DNA of 64,000 nucleotides from Antedon mediterranea (GCF_964355755.1 NC_092677.1:17578101-17642100); one strand, 5' to 3'; shown: positions 34,540-46,234, counted from the first letter of the stretch. Made by a program: numbers and translations. Notes: a model not told the origin generated them from the letters alone.

Positions 34540-34866
34540 TTGAAAGATGACAAAATAATTACTAACCTGGCCCTAAGACTTGGATTTGTTTATGAAGAAG
34601 CATCACCTTTAAGGTCTGACCGCGGCAATGCGATAAAGATTTTAATATCCCCGCATAATTTAATAGTAGAATCTTTAGTAGGGTTTTACTTGTGCAGTGT
34701 TTGTAGGCCAATCGATGAATGCACAATGCGCTTTGATGAAAATGAATGGAAGGAATTAATAGATTGTCAGTATTTACAGAAAGCAAATGAGTTTGCTGTT
34801 GGTTTTCTTGGCGCCGCACAGTGGGCCAGAATTGGTTCAAAGTGTGCCAAAAGTCTATACGCATAA
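34540..34866 (+). CDS. NLR helical region fragment
   Basis: The 108-residue frame contains NLALRLGFVYEEASPL, then ILISPHNLIVESLVGFYLCS, matching the F-x-H-x-x-x-x-E-x-L-A-x-F-Y-L type segment of the NLR helical domain. It ends EFAVGFLGAAQWARIG. A stop falls at 34864-34866. It is the best-preserved piece of the NLR head. Confidence 0.65.
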   Translation: MKDDKIITNLALRLGFVYEEASPLRSDRGNAIKILISPHNLIVESLVGFYLCSVCRPIDECTMRFDENEWKELIDCQYLQKANEFAVGFLGAAQWARIGSKCAKSLYA

Positions 34867-36987
34867 ATAAATACTGATTACCTTAATTTTTAAAGGATCT
34901 AAGGGGTATTCAGACCCGTAGAATTTAATGGAAGTATTTTTAAATAGGTATGACGTAATTTCTGATTGGTTGAGGCGAATGTGCTTGTAATTCTTATGTC
35001 GATTGATATTACATTCATTATTGAAAGTGTAATGGTTTCTATTACACCCAATAAATCCAACTGGAACATTTTCTTAATATATTAGACGTCATAAATTAAT
35101 AATTTTTGATTAGATGACTTTAATTCTCATTGCAATATCATGTGTGATTAAATTGCATCCATGATTAAAACGTACTTAAATTATTTAAAGATCCACAGAG
35201 TTCAATGAAACCATCTTTTTAATGTACAGTGTGATGTCATTACAAATACTGTTTTCTGATTGTGTGAATAATATTAATATTGAAAATAGGTTTTTATTGC
35301 ATGTTACAAATAAGGGTTTAAATGACTGAAATACATCATTGTCGTTTGTTTTCATTGTATGTTTTCGTCGATAGACTCTTCGCTCATCATACCTATCAGT
35401 AATACAGAACTCGAAATAATTGATGAACCATGAACTAGGAGAATATGTACACTAACTGGCATTTTATACCATGGATAGAGTTGTATATATATAACCAGAG
35501 CCATAGCTGTAAGCTTCTTCACTTGACGATGGGAATTTATCCAAATCATTAAACTGTTTTGGAGTAGCTCCACATATATAACATCGCATTGAATACGTGG
35601 TTTCAGTCAAAGCATTCACGACCTTTTGGTCAACTATGGTGAATTGTAAATTGTAGTATATTTAGATGTTGTCTTTTCTGTTTTCATCTGCAGCCAGTTC
35701 ATAGTTAATTAATATCAAATAATATATTGAATTGCAGGTGTAAAGGTCAGCAAAATCACGAGAAAGTATCTTTATGTTCAACTGCTTCTTTAATTTCTTC
35801 TTTTTTTTAGTGAACAATTCGAAGTGCAGTTTGGTCCAGCAAGCTTTGAAGGGGTACTCTTGCCGAATCTTCTTTAACCGTTATATTATTTGCGTAGCAT
35901 CTATGCTTAGCTTCCCTCACGTTCCACAAACCTGTTTGGTATGACTGTTTTGTCATATCAGTTTCAACTAGCTAAAAGTGAGAAAGCTTTTTCACTTGTA
36001 AACTTGATCGGTTCTGTTTTTTTTCTCGGATATTAACTTTCTTATTTTAGCTGGTCTTAATGGTGTTAGCATTGCAAACTTCAGCACATATTTTAAATGT
36101 GAATTTTGCTTATAGACGCCTTGTGAAGCAGCATAGAGAAGTTCTTCTGGTTCTCTGACTAATAATAGCTGATGAAATGAACCTTGTGACGGCCATACTT
36201 GTACCATCTTCTTCGTAAATAATAAAGAAAATAGTTTGATAGTTTTTTAGTAGTATACTCCAAAAGTTCTTTTGGTATGTTCTCGTCATTCCTTACATTG
36301 TAATGTAAACGCAATTCACGTAAACATACATTGCAGGCTAGTTCAATGTTGGTAAATAAACCAGCCGAATGGACAGCTTTAAAGGTTGTATTTTGATATG
36401 GAGGCCATGTTACCTGTACCTACATTTATGAATGCTTATTCTCACACTGGTAGCATTCTCTTTTCCAATACAGACGCGTCGTGGAAACGTTTTCTCTTCG
36501 TGAAGTTCGTGCGATTGCGGTACATCAATGTGTCAATGAAAATGCATTATACATTTATTTAAAACGGGACATTTAAATCGCTTCCTATATGCAATGTCGC
36601 AAATTTTCGCAGTCAAATTTGATATTAACGTAAAGCTCAAGCTTTGCTCGAAATATTAATGTCAAAATTATCGCGCGAATCGACGCGAATTCAAACTATT
36701 TTAGTGGTTTTACTTTAAAAATATGATTTTTTGGTATTTTTGGGCTATATTTTGTGACTTTTAACCCTAAAATAAAGCAATAATCGAAAATGTTATTTTA
36801 CTGCCTAATATTATTAATAACAGACAACAATTTCATGCAGTATCAAATCCATTGCTTTTTTCTAGAAAAAATAACAGCGAATTTATCAAAACTGTTGTTT
36901 TTACTCATTTTAAGTGAAATGTCATGGTTTCTTCAAGTTTCCATGGTTACAAGACACTATTAAAATTTACAAAAAATAAAATTATTA
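34867..36987. other. Gap between NLR helical part and LRRs
   Basis: Two kilobases of AT-rich DNA with no confident exon. Reverse-strand frames at 35352-35573 and 35992-36207 are unrecognised. A short inverted repeat around 36620-36665 (TTGATATTAACGT...) is visible. It is probably an intron with decayed inserts. Confidence 0.4.
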
Positions 36988-38313
36988 GTGGATTTATATA
37001 ATTTAAGATGTCTTCTTTCTAATCCAATATTAAAAAGTTTGGAATGCCACATTTACCATTTTGGACTTTTGGCACACTTTGAATTGATTCTGGCCCACTG
37101 TGCGCCGAGGCAGATACATTTTTTCTTTGGTAGTGTTATCTTGCAATTTCATATAATGAATTTGGAGAAGCTTAACCTTGATTTGAGCAATTTTTATGCA
37201 ACATTATCTACATCGTCGCCTAATCGCAAAGGAAGAATTCTTGCACATATTGCATATTTTTGTACAAACAAACTTGATGTACGTAATAGCAATTTATCAG
37301 GTGATGTTATGAATAGCATGATTAGAGTGTGTACTGAAATGGGTGGTAAGTTGGAATTGAGAGAACTTATATCAGTAATAATGATCTTAGCAAAATTTAT
37401 GCTAAATCATTATATTCTTTAATGATGATGTCTAAATATTTTTCATTTGAGATGATTAATTGCAATCTATCAGGTGAGATAATAAATGTTATAAGTGAGT
37501 ATGAAGGAGGTACAGTATGTCGCAAATATTAACCCTTACAATGAATGACAATAACCTTAGTGACACTGATAGTAATGTGCAGGGTACTTTCTTCAGTACA
37601 AAGTTTTCTAACCTGATAGTGCTTAACATAACTAATTGCAAACTATCAGGTAAACAAATGATAAGTATGATCACAATGTGTTCAGAATATGGAAAATTAA
37701 ATGCACTTTCTATTGGAAAAAACGATTGATGACGTGGATGATACTTTACTGGGTGAATTCTTAAAAACGTCTTCACAACTGGCTGTACTTAGTATGAATG
37801 ATTGCAAATTATCATGTAACAACATGAAAGGAATGATAAAAGTGTGTAAAGACAGAGATTTATTTCTATTGCAAGAGCTTAATATTTCGAATAATGATGT
37901 CAGTGGTATCAATGGTACTTTAATAGGCACTTTCTTGATTAAGTTTTTTTAACTGCGAGGTCTTTACATGTCAAATTGCAACCTATCAGGTGTTGTGCTG
38001 AACAAAATCTGTAAAGTGTACAGCACATTTAACGGATGAATTAGGATCAGAACCACTTCCTACTGAGTGTTTTGAGATCATAAAGACAGCTTCTCTAAAT
38101 ATACCTTCCCGTACCTTGCCAGCTGAGCTGCATAATTACATGTGTAATTTCACAGAAATAGATAACGAAATAACAACAATATTGAAATTGATATTAAGAA
38201 AAGGATTACCGTTCCAAGTGCTTGATATTTCCAAAAATAGTATCAGTGATATTAATGGCAATTTACTTGGTACTTTCTTGAGAAATTCCCCTAACCTCCT
38301 TAAACTGTACATG
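36988..38313 (+). pseudogene. LRR region, left of the Penelope insertion
   Basis: Leucine-rich repeats with the L-S-G-x-V-M-N-x-M-I and L-x-x-L-x-I-x-x-N-x-x-S motifs appear in at least four consecutive frames (36988-37422, 37440-37515, 37517-37730, 37701-37952, 38116-38313). Frame changes occur without splice sites. The final repeat, SPNLLKLYM, is cut at the Penelope junction and resumes at 40340. Confidence 0.7.
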
Positions 38314-38316
38314 GAA

Positions 38317-38700
38317 GAACAAGACACCGTTCGCAGTAAAATTGTAGCTATTGTAAAATCTACCACTCTACCACCTTCAAATTTAACCCCCAAAGAACGA
38401 AAGGCCATAAACAACTTGAAGAAAGATAAATCTATTCTTATTCTCCCAGCGGATAAAGGTAGATCTACTGTCATCCTAAATACTAATGATTACAAAGATA
38501 AAGTGGGAACCATGGTGAGCGACACTAATGTTTACGAACTGCTAAAACGTAATCCAACACAAAACTATAAACGAAAAGTGGTCAACATCATAGGCAGGTT
38601 GTTCAAAGAAAAGAAAATCAACTACAGAGAGAAAGAATGGCTGTTTCCCACGGCTGAAATTGTACCTAGGTTGTATTGTCTTCCGAAGATACACCGTTTT
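38317..38700 (+). pseudogene. Penelope RT N-terminal part
   Basis: The frame is fused in phase with the upstream LRR. It carries the Penelope N-terminal RT block: LTPKERKAINNLKKDKSILI then LPADKGRSTVIL, and PRLYCLPKIH near the end. After LPKIH the frame is lost. Compared with other Penelope RTs, roughly 15-20 residues including the usual LRPIVS block are missing, suggesting a small deletion. Confidence 0.75.
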
Positions 38701-40204
38701 TTACACCGTTGCACAATTCCTCACCAAAATCCTGGGTCCGCTTGTCGGAAACACAGAACATCATGTAACTTACTCAGGAGAGTTGGCGAGTGAACTAAAA
38801 GAAATAATAGTCAAACCAAGTGAAACATTTGTCTCGTTTGACGTAGTATCTCTGTTTACAAAAACACCAGTAGAAGAGGCCCTCAAAGTTGTCGAAAATC
38901 GCCTAACAACAGATCCGACACTTCTGGATAGAACTAAACTACATGTGACAGACATAATGGAGCTCCTCGGTTTAATTGTGAACAAAACCTATTTCTCGTT
39001 CAATGGTAACATTTATAGGCAAATACAAGGCATTGCTATGGGAAGCCCAATAAGTCCTATATTGGCGAACTTGTATCTAGAGTGGCTCGAACATCAAGCC
39101 ATAAACACGGCACCCACTAACATCAAGCCTGTGTATTGGAAACGATACGTTGATGATGTATTAGCTATCATCCCCATAGGTACAGTACATACATTTAACA
39201 CACATCTTAATAACATCGATATAACTGACAATATCAAGTTCACCACAGAATCGATGACAAACAACACAATACCTTTCCTGGACATGCTCATCACACTCAA
39301 TGACAATGGAACAGTTACCACCTCAGTCTATCGGAAGCCCACTCACACAGACCAATATTTACATTTCAACTCACATCATCCACTCGAACACAAACTGGGG
39401 CTTATAAACACGCTTGTGGACAGAGCTGAGAAGGTAGTGGGAGATATGGATTTGAGGAAAGTTGAGATGGATAACATCAAGAAAGCGTTACACAACTGCC
39501 AGTATCCAGAGTGGTCCTTCCAGAGAGTTATGGAAAACCGAAAAAGGAAAAAGAACAAAGGACACGAACCACAGAAGGAAAAGATCAAGATGCGAGGTAG
39601 CATAGGAATCCCCTATGTAAAAGGAATGGCAGAAAGAATACGACGCACTCTCTCCTATCACAATGTCGGAACCTATTTCCTACCCCAAAATAAAATCAAG
39701 AATAGCCTCGTCCACCCAAAAGATAAAATCGAGAAGATGGATACATGTGGAGTAATCTACGAAGTCACCTGCCGCAACTGTCCACAAGTTTATATTGGGG
39801 AAACAGGGAGGGCATTACAAACACGAATTAATGATCACAAAAAAGATGTTACAACAAACACGGGGGGAGTAATGACTAGGGCCTCCAGAACATCCACATC
39901 TTCGATCATACACAAATCTGCCATTACAGAACATGTCATAAAACACAATCATGTACCGAACTGGGAGGCTACCATCTTAACCAAAGAGCCTAAACGCAAA
40001 GACAGACAGATTAGAGAATCATTACATATAAGGAGAAATAAAGAGAAGACCATGAACCGGGACACTGGAGCCCACGAACTCTCGCATTTGTACAATGATT
40101 TGATAGACACATCACCTGGCCGAGCCCCGCACAACCTCCAACCTACAACCGGAGGCGTACAACGTCATCAACAGATGACGTCAAGAATGACCAAGCTGCA
40201 TTAA
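38700..40204 (+). CDS. Penelope RT core and GIY-YIG endonuclease
   Basis: Continuous frame from about 38700 to the stop at 40202-40204. RT motifs: FVSFDVVSLFT, then QGIAMGSPISPILANL, the catalytic YVDD at 39146-39157, and IPFLDMLITL. The C-terminal GIY-YIG nuclease shows CGVIYEV (39745-39765), VYIGETGRALQTRINDH and a His/Lys-rich segment with AITEHVIKHNH. Penelope elements use this pair for target-primed integration. Only the 5' part of the ORF is damaged. Confidence 0.88.
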
Positions 40205-40338
40205 CACTCCGCAGTCAGTTGAGAAGGATCTCTGATAGAGATCGAAACGTTCGAGTAAGTACTCCGTTAACTTGTGCTTTTACAAAAACGAAATTTGTCA
40301 TCTATACAAAATCGAAGCTAAATGAAATTCTTTCAAGA
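40205..40338 (+). other. Penelope 3' tail with a hammerhead-like remnant
   Basis: After the stop comes GATCTCTGATAGAGATCGAAAC, split here as GATCTCTGAT plus AGAGATCGAAAC, then GTTCGAGTAAGT. CTGA and CGAAAC are the two conserved boxes of the hammerhead ribozymes known in Penelope pseudo-LTRs. The stem normally found between them is almost absent, so it is at best a degenerate copy. Confidence 0.35.
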
Positions 40339-42272
40339 TGTACATGAATAGTTTCAAATTATCAGGTGACGTAATGAATGAAATGATCAAAGTGTGTGCA
40401 GAAGATAAGTTAGCACTACAAGAGCTTAATATTTGCAATAACGATATGAGTGACATTGATGGTTCTTTACTGGGTACATTCCTGCGTAATTGTCGACTTC
40501 CATGTGACGCAATGAATAAAATAACCAGAGTGTATTCAGAAAGTAAGTTAGCATTAGAAGTACTTGATATTGGCGTTAACGATATGAGTGACGTTGATGG
40601 TATTTTACTGGGTGCTGTCTTGACAAAGTCTCGAAAATTGTGTTTTCTTGGCATAAATAGTTGCATATTGTCGGGTCCTGTAATGAATGAAATGATAACA
40701 GAGTATGCAGGAGATAAGTTAGCACTACACGAGCTTTATATTTCCAATAATAATATCAGTTATATTAATGGCACTTTACTTGGTACTTTCTTGAGAAATT
40801 CTCCGAAGCTGCTTAAACTGCACATGAAAGATTGTAAATTATCAGGTTGCGTAATAAATGAGATGATCAATGTTGCATATACCAGGCGTGGGAAATTGTA
40901 AACTTGTACGTGACGTAATAAATAAAATAATCAGAGTGTATGCAGAAAGTGAGTTAGAATTACAAGTATTTGATATTGGCGTTAACGATATCAGTGACGT
41001 CGATGGTAATTTACTTGGAGCTGTCTTGACAAAGTCTCGACAATTGTGTTGTCTTGGCATGAATGTTTGTAAATTATCGGGTCCTCTAATGAATGAAATG
41101 ATAACAGCAGGAGATAATTTAGCACTACAAGAGCTTAATATTGGCAACAATGATATGAGTGACATTGATGGCACTTTACTTGGTACTTTCTTGAGAAATT
41201 TCCCTAAGCTGCTTAAACTGCACACGAATGATTGCAAACTATCAGGTCCTGTAATGAATGAAAAATTATCAGGTGACGTAATGAATGAAATGATCAATTT
41301 GTGTTCAGGAGATAAGTTAGCACTACAAGAGCTTAATATTTGCAATAACGATATGAGTGACATTGATGGTTCTTTACTGGGTACCTTCATCGGTAATTGC
41401 CAAATGTTGCATACACTATGCGTGGGAAAATACAAACTTGTACGTCACACAATAAATAAAATAATCAGAGTGTATGCAGAAAACGAGTTAGAATTACAAG
41501 TACTTGATATTGCCGTTAACGATATGAGTGACGTCGATGGTATTTTACTTGGTACTGTACTTTCTTGAGAAATTTCCCTAAGCTGCTTAAGCTGCACATG
41601 GATGATTGCAAACTATCAGGTCCTGTAATGAATGAAATGATAACAGAGTATGCAGGAGATAAGTTAGCACTACAAGAGCTTTATATTTCCAATAACAATA
41701 TCAGTTATATTAATGGCACTTTACTTGGTACCTTCTTGAGAAATTCCCCTAAGCTGCTTAAACTGCACATGAATTATTGCAAATTATCAGGTGACGTAAT
41801 AAATGAGATGATCAATGTGTGTTCAGGAGATAAGTTAGCACTACAAGAGCTTAATATGGGCAACAATGATATGAGTGACATTGATGGTTCTTTACTGGGT
41901 ACCTTTCTGGGTAAGTCTCCAATGTTGCATATACCAGGCATGGGCAATTGTAAACTTGTACGTGACGTAATAAATAAAATAATCAGAGTGTATGCAGAAA
42001 GTGAGTTAGAATTACAAGTATTTGATATTGGCGTTAACGATATGAGTGACGTCGATGGTAATTTACTTGGTACTTTCTTGAGAAATTCTCCTAAGCTGCT
42101 TATACTGTACATGAATAATTTCAATGTATTAGGTGATGTAATAAATGAAATGATAACAGTGTGTGCAGGAGATAAGTTAGCACTACAAGAGCTTGATATT
42201 GGCAACAATGATATGAGTGACATTGATAGTACTTTACTTTGTAATTTCTTAAGTAAAGTAAATACAGTATAA
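40339..42272 (+). pseudogene. LRR array, right of the Penelope insertion
   Basis: About a dozen LRR units of roughly 57 residues (two alternating LRRs each) of the form LSGDVMNEMI, LALQELNI-NNDMSDIDG and LLGTFLRN. They occur in three overlapping frames: 40338-40901, 40870-41568 and 41565-42272. Units repeat at a higher-order spacing near 530 and 1056 bp. The frame breaks are explained by a deletion between CAATGT repeats near 40871 and a 5-bp GTACT duplication near 41555. The last frame ends at 42270-42272, perhaps the original stop. Confidence 0.75.
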
Positions 42273-42429
42273 CAATATAAAATTACTTTAAAATATGAAA
42301 CAACTTGTACGATAAAATGTTGTAAAACTATACATATGTATATAAAAGGAATTAAAAATGTATACGTGTTTGTTTTTATTATTATTAACTTAGCTATTTA
42401 TTGTAATTATATAAGTTATTTAAAATCCA

Positions 42430-44400
42430 GTTACCAGGAGTCCCTACCAGAAAGAAGGGTTCCTCAGAACACCCCAAGTCACGGAAACGAAAGTGACATG
42501 ACAAACAGGTGAAGGGGCCCCGACCGAATCACCATTCATGAGAAAGTCCATAGTTAATGATGAAGTTTCCTGATCTATTGGTTCGAGCGAAAGGTATGGC
42601 GTATTTATTGTGTCTTAGGTTATACTGTATTTGTGTTTGACTTGTGGTGGAAGAATGTGATTCAGCCGGTGCTCCCCCTGACTTCAGTTTTGTGAAACTT
42701 TCTGCTCATCTCCAGCAATCGGTCCTTGAGACAGGGTAGCCTAAGGAATTCCCTTGTCTCCCAGTAAGGGACTCCTGGCAGTATACACCCCACTGCACGT
42801 TTCTGTAGTTTTTTGATGGAATCAGCCTGTTTGTTAGTTAAGCCAGTGTACCAAAGCGGGCAGGCATATTCAATAACTGATCTTATAACCGTACAGTAAA
42901 AATATCTTAGAGTCTGGGGGTTAAGGCCAGCTCGGTTAAGTTGCTTTAAAAAAAGATCCTTACATTACACTTTTTAACAATATAGTCAATATGACCTTGC
43001 CAGGATAGGTTATCTTGGATCATAACGCCTAAAAGTTTGCCGTGGTTGACTTTTTCTAGTTCTACTTCATTTAAGACAAGTGAAGGTAAATTAGTTTTAA
43101 CACGTTTACAACTTATCACAGTTCTACAGTTTTCTTCTCATTAATTACCATATCATTATTTCTAGACCAATCAAATATGTTATCACATGCTATTTGCAAA
43201 CTTCTACTGTTATTGGAGGTGATAGTTTCTGAAACAGTTGTGTCATCCATGTATTTAATTAATGGAAGGTTAACATGGAGACTATTAATGAACACTAGAA
43301 ACGGACTGGTCCTAACCAAGATCCCTGGGGTACGCCTCCTCTGGGAGACAACCAAGAAGAAAAGTGTTTCCCTATTTTTACACGTTGGTAACGATTGCTT
43401 AGGAAGGATTCATTAACATTCATTTCTCTAAGTTTATTAATTATTAAGTTATGTTCTATTAGGTCGAACGCCTTTTTATAATCTAGGAGTAAGACTCTAG
43501 ATTCCTTTCCTTTATCCTTTTTTGGGGATAGGAATTACATCTGCACATTTCCATGCAGTTGGAACATAGGACTCACGGAGAGATGAGTTAGCTATGGCAC
43601 ATAATGGGGGAGCTATTATATTTGCATATTCTTTTAGAATCCAGGTGGGAATATCATCAGGTCCGGGAGCTTTGTTAACTTTTAGCTTACATAATTTGGT
43701 CTTAATAAGGTCTACGTCAATGATTAAGTCGTTGGGAACAACAACATTAAATAGAGGATCTGATATCACAATTGGTTGAAATTCATCAGTCAAAGATTTT
43801 AAAAAAATTATTAATGTCATTAGCTAGAAGTTCTGAATCACCATCATTGTTGACTAAATAGTTCAGCGGGTTAAGAGCTTGGCCTTTGTTTAGGATGCCT
43901 TTAGTTTTGCGCCACCAATTTTTTGAGTTCGTATTAAATAGCTGGGAGACTTCCTTCTGGTAATATTGTTTTTTCAATATTTTAGTAGCTCTTTTCACTG
44001 CATTTCGAAGAACATTATAAATATATGATTCCGTGTCATCTTGTTTCAATGCGGCTTGTCGTCTGCGAATAAGACCTTTATATTCAGCAGTTACCCATGG
44101 TTTGTCTGTGCTTGTCTTTTTGAATTCTTTTAAAAGGAAAAAACGGTCTGTGAGTTCACGAAGCACTCCACTGAAAAAATCATATTGAAGTTTGCATGAT
44201 TCTAATGCGAACAGCTCATGCCATCTAACGCTGTTTAGTTCTTCCGCAAATTGCAGCTTGGCTTCTTTGTTGACTAAACGTTTAGAAAAGATTAGTTTCA
44301 CAGGGGGATCAGTAACTACTTTCGGTTTGCATATAACAAAATGGTGGTCATCCGACAGACCAAGCGCAGGTTCTATATAATTTTTTTGTTACAGAAGTGA
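42430..44400 (-). mobile_element. CR1/L2-like LINE remnant
   Basis: On the reverse strand the order is as follows. An endonuclease tail with LGLSDDHHFVICKP (about 44370-44310) precedes a connector frame at 44301-43786. The RT start KVNKAPGPDDIPTWILKEYA lies near 43690-43610. A YKKAFDLIEHNLI block follows, then the catalytic YMDD at about 43250, and a C-terminal EYACPLWYTGLT segment near 42870. Frameshifts occur near 43800, 43500, 43370 and 43120. The 5' end including most of the endonuclease is missing. It lies between the NLR tail and the RPGRIP1L promoter. Confidence 0.8.
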
Positions 44401-44533
44401 ATACTCAATTTCTGTCACTTTAGTTAATTTATTGCTAAGGTCAAGTCTGGTAGTCACATCATCACCCTAGATATTTCAAGTGTGAAGTATCCTATTACAA
44501 ACACAAACTTTAATGGACTGTTTTGATAATAAT

Positions 44534-44855
44534 TCAATGAATATCTGACAGTGAAATACAGTCAAAAGTCAGTATTATAGTCAAATGGGATAAATACCAT
44601 AAATGCTTTGGGATTTGTAATTTTAGCATGACATGTCCTAATAGACTCTTTTCCCAGACGTTTTTTGGGTCTAGCAGTTGAAATCTGACGACATTTTCGC
44701 AAAACTGTCGTCCTTGGATACTATAACTGCTGCTTGCTTTAGCAGCAGCGTGAAAAGCAATTTCAAGATCTGGAGAGCTGAGATAAGATCGATACACATC
44801 TAAATTGCTTTGAATTCTCGATCGTATGTAACACGAGGTGGCGCTTTAATTATAC
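44534..44855 (-). other. Unrecognised reverse-strand open frame
   Basis: An open frame without an in-frame ATG near its start reads SPDLEIAFHAAAKASSSYSI and NVVRFQLLDPKNVWEKSLLG. It begins close to the putative RPGRIP1L promoter and points away from it, so it could be a divergent exon. I do not recognise it, and the missing start makes a first coding exon unlikely. Confidence 0.2.
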
Positions 44856-45000
44856 GCATGCGTAGTTAGGAGTATTACAACACACAACAAACAACTATCA
44901 ACAACCGTCGGATCACTGGAAAAAATTGCTTTCTTTTCACATTTTATTGCAATTCTGTGTTTCTTTATAGATGGTTGAATCATTTGTAATTAGCTTTTTT
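44850..45000 (+). promoter_or_regulatory. Possible RPGRIP1L promoter region
   Basis: ATACGCATGCGTA at about 44854-44866 contains the GCATGCG core of NRF1-type sites common in promoters of ciliary genes. It is followed by a CA-rich stretch with CAACAACCGTCGG. This is the least repetitive DNA upstream of the first coding exon. The start site and any non-coding first exon cannot be seen. Confidence 0.25.
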
Positions 45001-45019
45001 ATTGCGTTGCATAAATACC

Positions 45020-45450
45020 GTGTAAATGCCTAGGCTAGGCCTAGGCCTATTTTCATTTCTAGGCCTACTAGCTAGGCCGCCCTACTATTAATGGCTAGCC
45101 TAGGCTAGGCCTAGCTAGGTAGGGCCAGGCTAGCAACTGTTAGGCCTACTAGAGCCTAGCTAGGGCCGCCTAGCCTATGTCTAGCCGGGGTCTGGGCCTA
45201 GGCATAGACTATCTCTACTCCACTAGCTAGCTAGAGGTCTAGCTAGTCTAGAGCTCAGAGAGAGGACTAGGCCTAGGCCTCGGGTTCACCTTCATTTTTA
45301 GTTTGGTACTGGTAGCCTAGCTAGGCCTAGGCTTGATAGTTAGCCTACTTTCTTACTAACTAGGACCTAGGCTAGTAGATAATAATTAGCCTAAACTAGT
45401 AGGCCTAGCCACTCCCTACTACTAGGCTATGCCTAGATGATAGGCCTAAT
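45020..45450. repeat. TAGGCC/GGCCTA-dense cluster
   Basis: More than 25 overlapping copies of AGGCCTA, GCCTAGG and CTAGCTAG words fill about 400 bp, many palindromic (TAGGCCTA). Single copies are scattered throughout the window, but nowhere else this dense. It lies between the putative promoter and first coding exon of RPGRIP1L. Confidence 0.85.
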
Positions 45451-46164
45451 AATTATAGCATTAATTAAAGACACATATTAATTATATTACCAGGCTGTAT
45501 TTGCATTTTACTAGCTTAATTAAAAAATGAATGCATATAAGCCTACAGGTAGCCTAATTACTGGAAAAATATTTCTTATTTTAAAATGTACGTTCTATTA
45601 TGGTTAAAATTATAAAGAAGAAAAAACAATGTACCCAAAGTGTAGTTTGTTCATTTATTTCCTGAACTAATTCGTTTACCCATCGATCAAACGTTCCTCA
45701 CACGAACAATGCAGCCTGCAAAAAAGAAAAAAAAAAAAAGTCATCAAGCAGAAAATCAAATTTCCGACCCCAGGTCCATAACCACAGTACACCGCTACTA
45801 TGCCAATCAGCCGGTCAAATGAATTGATACTTAACTCTGAATTAGTGTATTTTACATAAGCATTTTTAACTGGTGATCAAAACTCGGTTAACGTCAGTTT
45901 TCTATTCACAAATAGAAGGCACATAGTTTTTTAAAACCACAGATTATATTTGTTAATTTCCCCTAACATTATCAACAATTATTAAGTAAATATAATACAG
46001 TAGTAATAATAATATAATTGTTATTAAGTTGAAAGTATCAATAATTATTATTCATGTATAAATTAGTACTAAACCTATAATATAGTGCATAGCATATGTG
46101 TAATACTAGAGTATGTATAGATACTAAACAGTAATTTATTATTTGCAGTATTCATAAGGCAGCC

Positions 46165-46234
46165 ATGGATACAGATGATGTTCCTGTTCGAGATCCTGGT
46201 GCGGGCCCGTCACATGGAGGTGCATTAGGGCCTG
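46165..46234 (+). CDS. RPGRIP1L: RPGRIP1L exon 1 (coding part)
   Basis: The exon probably starts at 46149 after TTTGCAG, with 16 nt of 5' UTR and ATG in GCAGCCATGG, a good start context. It encodes 23 residues, weakly conserved as in vertebrates. Donor GTAAGA. Confidence 0.85.

Larger units (their letters stand above)
38314..40338 (+). mobile_element. Penelope-like retroelement inserted in LRR exon
   Basis: The 2025-bp insert is flanked by TGTACATG (38306-38313 and 40339-40346), and the LRR reading resumes on both sides. It encodes a Penelope-type reverse transcriptase followed by a GIY-YIG endonuclease in the canonical order. Its 3' non-coding tail (40205-40338) has a short hairpin GATCTCT/AGAGATC followed by CGAAACGTT. 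The ORF is frameshifted near 38690-38710, so this copy is not autonomous as it stands. Confidence 0.85.
33799..42272 (+). pseudogene. NLR-type (NACHT-LRR) gene, disrupted
   Basis: A pre-NACHT segment at 33799 reads FTPFIMNEKTAIDISKMF. It leads, after a frameshift near 34030, to a P-loop GESGIGKTTLLQYIA at 34129-34166, cut by TAG at 34177-34179. A second NACHT piece, VPLFLLSICIIWEDE, lies near 34315-34360. The part before the LRRs is at 34540-34866. LRRs cover 36988-38313 and 40339-42272, with frameshifts near 37370, 37525, 37725, 37945, 40870 and 41560. NLRs are cytosolic pattern-recognition receptors, and marine invertebrates often have large families. A 2-kb Penelope-like element interrupts the LRRs. 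Introns probably explain some gaps but not the stop inside the NACHT core. Confidence 0.7.

Noticed and set aside
40842-42223. Reverse-strand frames of 149 and 197 residues in the LRR array
   Set aside because: Shadow frames opposite the LRR coding strand. The forward frames carry the LRR consensus.
44534-44855. FTO as a head-to-head neighbour of RPGRIP1L, as in vertebrates
   Set aside because: The divergent frame has no resemblance to FTO and no ATG, and a LINE follows immediately.
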